33,524 nucleotides of DNA from Acidiferrobacterales bacterium. Its GTDB lineage: Bacteria; Pseudomonadota; Gammaproteobacteria; Acidiferrobacterales; SZUA-150. Every line of letters starts with the position of its first letter. The first letter of the stretch is position 1. The DNA is taken from contig CAMYII010000103.1 of assembly GCA_947258385.1 (NCBI GenBank), forward strand, positions 1 to 33,524, written 5' to 3'. Below are positions 7,961-15,199 of this stretch, in pieces. The translations under genes and the position numbers were made by a program. The notes under the pieces are model-generated. The model was not told the origin of the DNA and searched no databases. It worked only from the letters and a program-made list of their open reading frames with translations.

Positions 7961-7992
7961 CATTATTCAAACCCGTAAGTGTTTGAATAATG
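7961..7992. repeat. Perfect 12-bp inverted repeat (hairpin 2)
   Basis: CATTATTCAAAC at 7961-7972 and GTTTGAATAATG at 7981-7992 are perfect reverse complements with an 8-nt loop. It follows hairpin 1 by 20 nt. Confidence 0.75.
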
Positions 7993-8079
7993 GAGCGAGG
8001 CGCGGCCGCTCTCGGCCATCCCTGGCCGTCGCGGCATTCGTGCGTCCTGCACAGCGGACATGCGCCGCGTCGAAGCGAG

Positions 8080-8109
8080 CTGAATATGTCCATGGGTGGA
8101 CTTATTCAG
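8080..8109. repeat. 12-bp inverted repeat with one mismatch (hairpin 3)
   Basis: CTGAATATGTCC at 8080-8091 pairs with GGACTTATTCAG at 8098-8109, with a 6-nt loop and one mismatch. The arm carries the TGAATA/TATTCA core also seen in hairpin 2 (TTGAATAA), which suggests related ends of one element. Confidence 0.6.
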
Positions 8110-8239
8110 AGGTTGCTTAAATAAAAACAGGACTCATAAGGAATATGAATCGGCAAGGGATAGCACGGAGCCTCGAGGTAGTTGATCTTTGAAGCTCTTG
8201 GAAACTAAAATGGGGTGAAAAGGCCAGACGTCATCTGCC

Positions 8240-8269
8240 TTGTTAGTAAAGATAAACGAAATATATAAT
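8240..8269 (+). promoter_or_regulatory. Candidate sigma-70 promoter for the FecR-TPR gene
   Basis: TTGTTA at 8240-8245 and TATAAT at 8264-8269 are separated by 18 nt. The -10 is perfect and the -35 matches four of six. The start of transcription would be near 8276, giving a leader of about 45 nt before the GTG start. It fits the AT-rich character of this short stretch. Confidence 0.5.
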
Positions 8270-8322
8270 ACCGAATATCAAATAAGAACGGGGGTGTCAG
8301 GAATGACAGGGACGGAGGTGCA

Positions 8323-10827
8323 GTGACGCACAACCGCTGTCAACGCGCCGGCGTATCGATACGGGTATTATTCTTTCTGACGGTCTGCATCTTAATGCTA
8401 CCGGCGCCAGCGCGTGCCGGCGCGTGTGAGCCCTGGGCCGCCAAGGCGGTCTCGGTGCAGGGTATTGTGGAGGCACGACCGGCCGGTGCAGGGCGGTGGA
8501 GTACCGTGAGCTTGGACGATACCTTGTGCCCGGGCGACAGGGTACGCGTCAAAGCGAACGGTCGCGCCTCGCTGGTGCTCAGCAACGACACGATCCTACG
8601 GCTCGACCAGAATACCACTGTAACGTTCTCAGTCATCACCCAGGACGAACCCTCCCAGCTCGATCTTTTAGGCGGTATCGCGCACTTCATCAGCCGTGTC
8701 AGGCAATCCTTCAAGGTCATTACCCCCTTCGTTAACGCCGCGGTGGAAGGCACGGAGTTTGTGGTCGCGGCACGCACCGATGAAAGCCAGATAACGGTGT
8801 TCGAGGGCCGCGTCCTGGCGCGCAATCCCCAGGGCCAGATTAGGCTCAACAGCGGCCAGTCTGTCGTCGCCAGGGCGGGCCAGGCACCGGTCATCCGCGC
8901 GGTGGTCCGCCCCAGAGACGCGGTGCAGTGGGCGCTTTATTATCCCCCGATCCTGGACTACGATCCCGAGCGGTTCCGGGGCGTGCCGACACCATGGCAG
9001 AGCAGGCTTCGAGACTCCATTGAGGCATACCGGCGAGGTAATGCTGCCGCTGCCCTGAATCGCATCGCCGGTCTGCCCGATACCCTCACGGATGCCCGTG
9101 TGTATACCTATCGTGCCTCCCTGCGCCTGGCCGTGGGCCGCGTCGAGGAGGCGAAGACCGATCTGAAGCGCGCCCTGGCCCTTAATCCCCGGCAAAGCGA
9201 TGCGCTGGCACTCAGCGCCATGATCGCCTTGGTGCAGAACGACAGGGCCAAGGCTCGGTCATTGGCCGAGCAGGCGGTCGCAGCGGATCCCGGCAGTGCC
9301 ACAGCCAAGTTGGCCTTGTCCTATGTGCAGCAGGCCGAATTTGATATCGAAGGCGCGTTGGCCACCGTGCAACAGGCCATCGATCACCAGCCTAATAATG
9401 CCTTGGCGTGGGCCAGGCTGGCCGAGCTGCGGCTTTCACTGGGAGAGCTCAAGCAGGCCCTGCTGACGGCGAGGCGGGCAACGGAAATCAATCCTGAGCT
9501 TGCGCGCACGCAAAGCGTCCTGGGCTTTGCCTACCTCACCCAAATCAAAGTCAAGAAGGCAAAACAGGCCTTCGAGCGCGCCATCGAGCTGGACCAGTCC
9601 GATCCTTTATCGAGGTTGGGTCTGGGCCTGGCTACCATTCGTCAAGGCGAGCTAGCGGAGGGCCGCCGTCAGATCGAGCTCGCCGCCAGCCTCGATCCCA
9701 ACAATTCCCTCATTCGCAGCTATCTCGGCAAGGCCTATTACGAAGAAAAACGCGATAAGCTCGCGGCGGACCAGTTGGCCATGGCGAAAGAATTGGATCC
9801 GAAAGATCCGACACCGTGGTTTTACGATGCCATTCGAAAACAGACCGTAAACCGGCCCGTCGAAGCCTTGCAGGACCTGCAAAAATCGATTGAGCTTAAT
9901 GACAACAGAGCAGTTTACCGCTCACGCTTATTGTTGGATGATGATGCCGCAGCACGAAGTGCCAGTCTTGCTAGAATCTATAGTGACTTGGGATTTGGGC
10001 AACTGGCTTTGGCGGAAGGCTCGAAATCACTAAATACTAATCCCGGTAATCACTCCGCACATCGTTTTCTAGCCGATTCGTATTTCATATTACCAAGACA
10101 TGAAATTGCCCGGGTTAGCGAGTTATTACAGTCGCAGCTACGCCAACCCCTTAGTCTTACTCCCGTGCAACCACAATTGACACAATCCAATTTCCATATA
10201 TTAGATGCTGCGGGACCATCAGACCTGTCGTTTAATGAGCTTAATCGCTTGTTTGTCCGGAATGACGCAGCAGCTCAAATTAACTGGTTACTGGGAGGCG
10301 ACGAAACTGAAAGTCACGAATTGATAATATCCGGAATTCAGGGACCTACGTCATATAGTCTAGGGGCGTTCCACTATGAAACTGATGGGTGGCGTGATAA
10401 CAGCGATGTAGTAAATAATATTGGAAATATCTTTGTTCAAACTGCACTATCTTATAAGACCAGCATCCAGGCGGAAATCAGGAGCGGAGACTCCGAGACG
10501 GGTGACAGAACGCTCAGATTCTTGGAACCACCAGCGTTACAAGACAGGGTAGAATCAGATGTCGATACTGCTCGATTAGGCTTGCATCACGTCTTTACCC
10601 CGCAGTCTGATATTATCGCATCCATTATTTCGCAGCGTGTTGATGAGATAGATACATTTGCCGGGATACCGCTCCTCGATATAGACCAAACTGGCTATCT
10701 TGCTGAAATGCAGTATCTGTTTCGGTCAGAGATATCAAAATACTCTAACCTTGACACTTGGTGTGAGCTGGGACTCGTACGAATCAGTGATCCCCCTCCC
10801 TTTCTCTGTCATAGGGCCAGACGTTGA
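8323..10827 (+). CDS. FecR-TPR outer-membrane-barrel protein, N-terminal part (frameshifted)
   Basis: The GTG at 8323 follows GGAGG by four nt and opens a signal peptide (hydrophobic stretch about 12-28, ending ARAGA). A FecR-type domain follows (about 40-150; VSVQGIVEARPAG, PGDRVRVKANGRASLVLSND, GTEFVVAA, VFEGRV). Next is a long run of about nine TPR-like repeats (about 230-560). The beginning of a membrane beta-barrel comes last (from about 620; LSFNELNRLF, SLGAFHYETDGWRDN). The frame is open to 10827, but from about 10747 it loses protein sense while the next frame continues the barrel. The gene is therefore interrupted by a one-base insertion or two-base loss. Intact, it would be about 1080 residues. 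FecR domains next to CHASE2 cyclases recur in proteobacteria; a role in envelope signalling or export is inferred. Coding sequence is GC-rich up to about 9.88 kb and AT-richer after. Confidence 0.82.
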   Translation: MTHNRCQRAGVSIRVLFFLTVCILMLPAPARAGACEPWAAKAVSVQGIVEARPAGAGRWSTVSLDDTLCPGDRVRVKANGRASLVLSNDTILRLDQNTTVTFSVITQDEPSQLDLLGGIAHFISRVRQSFKVITPFVNAAVEGTEFVVAARTDESQITVFEGRVLARNPQGQIRLNSGQSVVARAGQAPVIRAVVRPRDAVQWALYYPPILDYDPERFRGVPTPWQSRLRDSIEAYRRGNAAAALNRIAGLPDTLTDARVYTYRASLRLAVGRVEEAKTDLKRALALNPRQSDALALSAMIALVQNDRAKARSLAEQAVAADPGSATAKLALSYVQQAEFDIEGALATVQQAIDHQPNNALAWARLAELRLSLGELKQALLTARRATEINPELARTQSVLGFAYLTQIKVKKAKQAFERAIELDQSDPLSRLGLGLATIRQGELAEGRRQIELAASLDPNNSLIRSYLGKAYYEEKRDKLAADQLAMAKELDPKDPTPWFYDAIRKQTVNRPVEALQDLQKSIELNDNRAVYRSRLLLDDDAAARSASLARIYSDLGFGQLALAEGSKSLNTNPGNHSAHRFLADSYFILPRHEIARVSELLQSQLRQPLSLTPVQPQLTQSNFHILDAAGPSDLSFNELNRLFVRNDAAAQINWLLGGDETESHELIISGIQGPTSYSLGAFHYETDGWRDNSDVVNNIGNIFVQTALSYKTSIQAEIRSGDSETGDRTLRFLEPPALQDRVESDVDTARLGLHHVFTPQSDIIASIISQRVDEIDTFAGIPLLDIDQTGYLAEMQYLFRSEISKYSNLDTWCELGLVRISDPPPFLCHRARR

Positions 10828-11575
10828 CATAGAGCAGACTAATCCAAAATTCGGTTTGACGTGGTCCCCAACAGAAAGTACCACGTTGCGTCTCGCTGGA
10901 TTTAGGGTTCTAAAGCGTAGCTTGGTCGCAGACCAGACCATTGAACCTACCCAGATTGCCGGATTCAATCAGTTTTTCGATGATATAAACGGCACAATCT
11001 CAACGCGTGGTGGTATCGCCATAGATCATGCATTCACGTCAGCGCTTTACGGCGGTGTGGAGCTGTCCAAACGGGATCTGACATCCCCTGAACTCTTTAC
11101 GCCAATATCAGGACCATCTGTAGTCGTGGATTTCGAGCAGGAAGAGCGCCAGGACCGGGGCTACTTGTACTGGACACCGAATCGCTGGATAACTGTCTCC
11201 GCCGAATATCAGCGAGAAGAGTTCACCAGTTCTGCTACCAGCCCAGTATTTGAAACCCAACGGGTTCCCCTGGGAATTAACATGTATCATCCGTCCGGAT
11301 TGACCGGTCGCATAAAGGCGAGTTATATAGATCAGGAAGGTACATTTTCAGGCACATCTGGCCCAGTGGATGACGAAGACCAGTTTTGGATCGTGGATGC
11401 GGCTATCAGCTACCGTTTGCCGAAACGATACGGACTTATTACCCTTGGTGGAACGAATCTGCTTGATAAAGAGTTCAATTTTGAAGAGCAGGATTCTGTT
11501 GGTAAAATTATTTATCCACAATTACTAGTATATCCGAAGCGCTTGCTCTATACGCGCTTTACATTGTTGTTTTGA
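10700..11575 (+). pseudogene. C-terminal barrel part of the FecR-TPR protein, out of frame
   Basis: This frame continues the beta-barrel of the preceding gene. Sense resumes around 10748 with LTLGVSWDSYES; the first codons from 10700 are overlap and not meaningful. Alternating amphipathic strands follow (TTLRLAGFRVLKR, WITVSAEYQREEF, GLITLGGTNLLDKEF), and the chain ends in ...RFTLLF with a terminal Phe. That is the BamA-recognised ending of outer-membrane barrels, and the style resembles TonB-dependent-receptor or porin barrels. There is no ribosome-binding site or plausible start here, so it is a fragment of the upstream gene. It could be a genuine mutation, a programmed shift or a sequencing error. 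Removing one C of AACCTT near 10746 would restore a single frame. Confidence 0.8.
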
Positions 11576-11810
11576 AGACTTGTTGAACTCTGGTGACAGA
11601 CAAAAGCAGCAACAATAATTTAGAGATATAGTGGAAATGATTATTAGAGAATTTGATTTCCGATAGAGTTGGCGCATACCATCTTTTGTCACGGCTGGCG
11701 GTCCTCACGATGTACACTTAGGAGCCTTGAAAGTTTAATGGCCTGAAGGCGTTGGGACGAACCTACATGACTCTATAATCATGTCACAACTGACAACAAA
11801 GGGGGCTAAT

Positions 11811-12044
11811 ATGGAAAACACAAATGTAGATACGAGTAAGGGTGCAGTATCCGGAAAAGATGTGGATATGATAAGAGCAAGTATCGATGGCGATAGCGAC
11901 TTAAAATATACAAGATACTTTGGTATTTCATACGAGAAGAGATGGGAAAATGGTATCTGTAAATGCTGCCGAATAATACTCGGATTCGCGCAATGCAAAG
12001 AAATGGCAGACCCTAGTGCCCCTTGCGATGGTAGTCAATTCTAA
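11811..12044 (+). CDS. Small cysteine-rich hypothetical protein
   Basis: The ATG at 11811 follows AAAGGGGG by five nt and gives 77 residues. An in-frame ATG at 11781 lacks a comparable site. The N-terminal half is polar and acidic. The C-terminal half holds CKCCRIILGFAQC and a further Cys near the end (PCDGSQF), a cluster that could bind a metal or form a ribbon. There is no signal peptide and I recognise no domain. A rho-independent terminator follows within 30 nt and AT-rich DNA precedes it, so it is probably monocistronic. It is just upstream of the arsR-arsM pair, but the terminator argues against co-transcription. Confidence 0.6.
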   Translation: MENTNVDTSKGAVSGKDVDMIRASIDGDSDLKYTRYFGISYEKRWENGICKCCRIILGFAQCKEMADPSAPCDGSQF

Positions 12045-12069
12045 TTAACCGGGGGTAAATCTTAATCGA

Positions 12070-12106
12070 AAGCCGGCCACTAACATGGCCGGCTTAGTTT
12101 TATGTT
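12070..12106 (+). terminator. Rho-independent terminator
   Basis: AAGCCGGCC (12070-12078) and GGCCGGCTT (12087-12095) form a perfect 9-bp GC-rich stem with an 8-nt loop, followed by a T-rich tail (AGTTTTATGTTT). It lies 26 nt after the stop of the small Cys-rich gene. Confidence 0.85.
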
Positions 12107-12194
12107 TGTATCGACTGTTCACCGTCCCGTGAACATAAGCAGAGAGGTTGCCTAAAATTCCCGGGGTTCAGGTTGTGTTACGCGACATACGTGG

Positions 12195-12223
12195 TTGACA
12201 TTTTTTCGATTTAATCCTATATT
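12195..12223 (+). promoter_or_regulatory. Consensus sigma-70 promoter of arsR-arsM
   Basis: A perfect -35 (TTGACA, 12195-12200) is separated by exactly 17 nt from TATATT (12218-12223). Transcription would start around 12230, only about 13 nt before the first ATG of arsR. Confidence 0.8.
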
Positions 12224-12243
12224 TCTAAATATATCGAAATATA
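12218..12243. promoter_or_regulatory. Probable ArsR operator (inverted repeat over the -10 and start)
   Basis: TATATTTC (12218-12225) and GAAATATA (12236-12243) are perfect 8-bp inverted repeats with a 10-nt spacer. The palindrome covers the -10 element, the expected start site and the first base of the arsR ATG. This suits autorepression by blocking RNA polymerase. Confidence 0.65.
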
Positions 12244-12557
12244 TGATTAAAACTACCGTTCAAGTTGCGGAAATGTTTAAGGCGTTATCCAACCCAAACC
12301 GCCTGAACATTTTCCTGCGCCTCATGAACTGTTGTGCGCCGGGCACGGTTTGTTCAGTCGATGAGGCGGGAAAGCGCTGTGTCGGCGATTTGGGCGCGGA
12401 TTTGAATATCGCGCCCTCGACGTTGTCACACCATATCAAGGAACTGAATCGCGCCGGTCTGGTACGGATGCAGCGGCGGGGGCAGCACGTGGACTGTTGG
12501 GTCGACCCGGTGGTCGTCGAAGAGTTAGGGCGGTTTTTCGAGCCTGGCCGGAAGTAA
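12243..12557 (+). CDS. arsR: ArsR-family metalloregulator
   Basis: This is a 104-residue winged-helix repressor of the ArsR/SmtB family. MFKALSNPNRLNIFLRLM (about 11-28) is the classic N-terminal helix pair, and IAPSTLSHHIKELNRAGLV (about 57-74) is the recognition helix. Cysteines C30-C31, C37 and C46 sit just after the first helices and C85 in the wing. A Cys-Cys pair plus a nearby Cys is a plausible arsenite site, although it differs from the CVCDL motif of E. coli ArsR. The ATG at 12243 lies only about 13 nt after the predicted transcription start and has no clear Shine-Dalgarno. Translation may be near-leaderless, or it may begin at the second ATG (12273). The arsM gene follows after 34 nt, so the two form an arsenite-inducible operon. 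Confidence 0.88.
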   Translation: MIKTTVQVAEMFKALSNPNRLNIFLRLMNCCAPGTVCSVDEAGKRCVGDLGADLNIAPSTLSHHIKELNRAGLVRMQRRGQHVDCWVDPVVVEELGRFFEPGRK

Positions 12558-12591
12558 CTATCTGCAACGTTTGTTTACAGAGGAGAGATTC

Positions 12592-13398
12592 GTGGATCAC
12601 AAACAAGCCGATGAGATTCGGCAAACGGTGCGTGAGAGCTACGCCAAGGTGGCCGAGGCCAGCAATAGCGGCGGCGGCAGTGGGGTGGGGTCCAGTTGTT
12701 GCGGTGTTTCCGCCGAACCCGATACTCTGGATTCGACCCGTCTCGGTTACTCGGAACATGATGTCAAAAACGTCCCCGAGGGTGCCGATATGGGCCTGGG
12801 TTGCGGGAACCCGCGCGCCATTGCCAGCCTGAAAGAGGGCGAGGTGGTGCTGGATCTGGGCAGTGGCGGGGGGTTTGATGCCTTTTTGGCGGCGCGCGAA
12901 GTGGGCGAGCGCGGCCGGGTGATCGGTGTGGATATGACCCCGACAATGTTGAGTAAGGCCCGGGCCAACGCCGAGAAGGGCAGATACAGCAACGCGGAGT
13001 TCCGCCTCGGTGAGATCGAACACCTGCCGGTGGCCGACCGTAGCGTGGACGTAATTATTTCCAACTGTGTGATCAATCTTTCCCCGAACAAGCCGCAGGT
13101 ATTCCGCGATGCGTTTCGTGTGCTGAAGCCCGGGGGACGGCTGGCCATCTCCGATGTGGTGGCCACCACGGAATTGCCCGAACATATAAAAAATGACCTT
13201 GAGCTTTACTCCGGGTGCATGGGCGGTGCGTCGTTGATCGAAGAGCTCGAAGCGATAATGCGGGAAGCCGGATTTGTCGATGTTGACATTTCACCAAAGG
13301 ACGAATCCCGGGAGTTCATCAGAGACTGGGCGCCAGGCCGCAGTGTGGAGGATTATGTCGTATCCGCATCTATCGAAGCGGTCAGACCTGCAGATTAG
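12592..13398 (+). CDS. arsM: Arsenite S-adenosylmethionine methyltransferase ArsM
   Basis: The GTG at 12592 has AGGAG six nt upstream and gives 268 residues; a TTG at 12571 has no such site. The enzyme transfers methyl groups from SAM to As(III), giving methylated and volatile arsenicals. SAM-binding motif I is VVLDLGSGGGFDAFLA (about 86-100). The arsenic-binding cysteines of the family are present: the C36-C37 pair in SSCCG, C71 in GLGCGNPRA, C159 in ISNCVINLSP and C209 in YSGCMGGA. The post-I motif IGVDMTPTML and the C-terminal part fit ArsM length and order. It is co-transcribed with arsR immediately upstream. No efflux pump or arsenate reductase gene is nearby, so this is a methylation-only resistance unit as far as the window shows. 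Confidence 0.93.
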   Translation: MDHKQADEIRQTVRESYAKVAEASNSGGGSGVGSSCCGVSAEPDTLDSTRLGYSEHDVKNVPEGADMGLGCGNPRAIASLKEGEVVLDLGSGGGFDAFLAAREVGERGRVIGVDMTPTMLSKARANAEKGRYSNAEFRLGEIEHLPVADRSVDVIISNCVINLSPNKPQVFRDAFRVLKPGGRLAISDVVATTELPEHIKNDLELYSGCMGGASLIEELEAIMREAGFVDVDISPKDESREFIRDWAPGRSVEDYVVSASIEAVRPAD

Positions 13399-13448
13399 AG
13401 CCGCAGCCAAGGGCGTTGATCCAACGCGGTAGTGCCATCTGGCAATGC

Positions 13449-14411
13449 CTATTGGCTGGAGCGGGCCAGAATCGCACGCAAGGTCTCTTTATACGACGCC
13501 AGCAGGGGTCCACCCAGGCTGACCGCCCGTTGGGCCGCCTGTTCGGCTTCCTGCCAGTGGCCTTGATCGGCCAGTGTCTGGGCGAGATTATTAAATGCCA
13601 CCCCTGCCGTCGGATGATCAAGCGTGGCCTGGCGGTAGGCTTGCTGAGCGCCCGCCAGATCACCCGTCGCGTAGAGGCTGTTGCCGAGGCCCATGCGTGC
13701 GCTCAAGCTCTGCGGCCAGCGCGCCACGGCGGCGCGGTAGGCCAGCGCGGCCGCGCGCCAGTGCCCAAGCTGTTCCAATCCCAGCACGGCCTGAATATAG
13801 GGTGACTCCCTTGCGGTGGGCGGCATCTCTCCGGGCGGCAGCACGACCAGGGCCCAGTATTCGGCGCGGCGCCAGGTGCGTTCAAAGACACGCAGGGATA
13901 CCACATGCCGTTTCTGTCGGCCGGAGCGCAGAATAACCTCCTGATGACCGGCATCGAAGCCGACCGCCACGGCGTAATGCCAAACCGGATACCAGCCGAG
14001 CCCCCGATTCTGCATAACTACAACCGGATGGCCGGCGGCCAGTTCGAGCAACACGCTATCCAGGCCGGGTTCGAGCACATAGCCGAGATAACCCAGGCGG
14101 CGGGTGGCGACCAGCAGTTCCGGTTGCAGGCTTCCGTGTCGCGCGGGCAGATAGATCTGCGGCACCAACCGTTCCGGGGTGGTCCTGGCCCCAGCCCAGT
14201 TGAGCGCCATGGCCAGTGAGGCCGGTCCGCACTGGTGATCGTCTTGGGAATAAAAGGGCACCTCGGTCAGTTCAACGCGCTCGGGAAGTCCCGGCAACGA
14301 CATCCGCTGCTCGACCGGCAGCGTGGCGCTGCAACCGGTCAGCACGGCGCCGGTCAGCGCCAGCAGAAAAGCACGCCGCAGACCCAGTTCAGCGCGCCGG
14401 CTTGTTAACAA
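13449..14411 (-). CDS. C39-like cysteine peptidase with TPR tail, lipoprotein (PA2778 family)
   Basis: The product is a lipoprotein with a hydrophobic leader and lipobox (LTGCSA). A papain-like C39 domain follows (VPFYSQDDHQCGPASLAMAL with the catalytic Cys, and WYPVWHYAVAVGFD with the catalytic His). TPR repeats end the chain (YRAAVARWPQSLSARMGLGNSLYATGDLAGAQQAYRQATLD...). This matches the PA2778-type family found beside PA2779-type small membrane proteins, as here. No ATG precedes the leader. The TTG at 14411 is my preferred start (320 residues), although a TTG at 14468 is also open. Either start overlaps the upstream gene, which suggests translational coupling. The family is exported to the periplasmic face of a membrane; the substrate is unknown. 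Confidence 0.82.
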   Translation of the reverse strand: MLTSRRAELGLRRAFLLALTGAVLTGCSATLPVEQRMSLPGLPERVELTEVPFYSQDDHQCGPASLAMALNWAGARTTPERLVPQIYLPARHGSLQPELLVATRRLGYLGYVLEPGLDSVLLELAAGHPVVVMQNRGLGWYPVWHYAVAVGFDAGHQEVILRSGRQKRHVVSLRVFERTWRRAEYWALVVLPPGEMPPTARESPYIQAVLGLEQLGHWRAAALAYRAAVARWPQSLSARMGLGNSLYATGDLAGAQQAYRQATLDHPTAGVAFNNLAQTLADQGHWQEAEQAAQRAVSLGGPLLASYKETLRAILARSSQ

Positions 14412-14793
14412 ATGGAAAAACGTCCGTAAAGCCCATGATATCCGTGAACAGCAAGACCAGAAACACAATCAAGACTGCTTCAACCACCCCGCCGCCCGCC
14501 GGCAGCTGATCGAGCTTGCCGGCCAGCGTCTGGGCTTCACTGTCCGTCATTCCTTGTACGCGCGCACCGGCCTCGTCGGGATCGACACCGAGTGCGAGCA
14601 ATTGATTTCGTATGTCTTCCCGTGCCAGCAGCTTCTTAACACGGTCGCGATCAGAGTGCGCGTCCGCCGCATTGACAATGGCTTCGGTCCCGATAAGACC
14701 GGCCTGTGCGATCGGTACAAAGAGGCCGACGCCAAGAAGGGAGATGATGGCAAGATAACTGACGGCTTTCATGGCATGGCTGAGTCGCAGCAT
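14389..14793 (-). CDS. PA2779-family small membrane protein
   Basis: The 134-residue product starts at the ATG at 14793 (GGGG about nine nt upstream); a second in-frame ATG lies at 14772. The open frame extends much further upstream but is not protein-like there. An N-terminal signal or anchor (AVSYLAIISLLGVGLFVPIAQA) is followed by a helical domain (DRDRVKKLLAREDIRNQLLALGVDPDEA). A C-terminal membrane segment (VVEAVLIVFLVLLFTDIMGF) ends the chain. This two-anchor layout with an ALGVDP-type stretch is characteristic of the PA2779 family, which is encoded together with the PA2778-type peptidase. The 3' end overlaps the start of that gene by about 20 nt. Confidence 0.8.
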   Translation of the reverse strand: MLRLSHAMKAVSYLAIISLLGVGLFVPIAQAGLIGTEAIVNAADAHSDRDRVKKLLAREDIRNQLLALGVDPDEAGARVQGMTDSEAQTLAGKLDQLPAGGGVVEAVLIVFLVLLFTDIMGFTDVFPFVNKPAR

Positions 14794-15199
14794 TGTTTTT
14801 TTACCCCAAAATTTGGTCAAATAAACCGCTAGAAAAAAGGTAATTATACTCGGACCTAGACCGGGTCGTAATTGTCGATCATCCTGATTTTGGCCGCTCA
14901 GCCACCGCGATGCCCCGGTTGTCGGTCCAGTGATACCCTTTGAAAACAGTCGGGCATTCGCCAGTAAGCGCCGGTTAGTCTGTTGTTGGGCAGCTGCTGG
15001 GTGGAAATAATACATCGATCGCCATGCCGTTGCGTTCAGACAGCTTTGACCGATGTCTATCGCGTGCTCATCTCTGGTTCACATTGCCTGGCGGGCTTAT
15101 CAATGGCCCAATCGGGCCTCTGGATGTTAAATAAGACTGTTGACCGGCACTCGATACATGCCGGGGCGCGGCACCCCGCAGGTTTCTGGTCCTGACGGT
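14794..15199. other. 406-nt intergenic region
   Basis: I see no gene here. On the minus strand a TATAAT (complement of 14843-14848) lies about 50 nt upstream of the PA2779-type gene and may be its -10; no good -35 is present. Near 15163-15180, GC-rich complementary segments (CGGGG...CCCCG) could form a stem after the rhodanese gene, without a T-run. Confidence 0.35.

Larger units (their letters stand above)
7726..8322. other. 597-nt intergenic region rich in stem-loops
   Basis: No convincing gene is visible. An open frame at 7872-8120 lacks protein-like character and runs through the hairpins. The stretch holds a short stem-loop just after the cyclase stop (CAGCCC at 7798-7803, GGGCTG at 7810-7815), three longer inverted repeats between 7911 and 8109, a one-mismatch CRP-like site at 7814-7829, and a sigma-70-like promoter near the FecR gene. 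The central GC-rich part resembles an intergenic repeat or structured RNA, but I cannot assign it to a family. Confidence 0.5.

Noticed and set aside
7872-8120. 82-codon open frame between the cyclase and FecR genes
   Set aside because: It runs through all three hairpins and has repeat-like composition with no protein-family resemblance.
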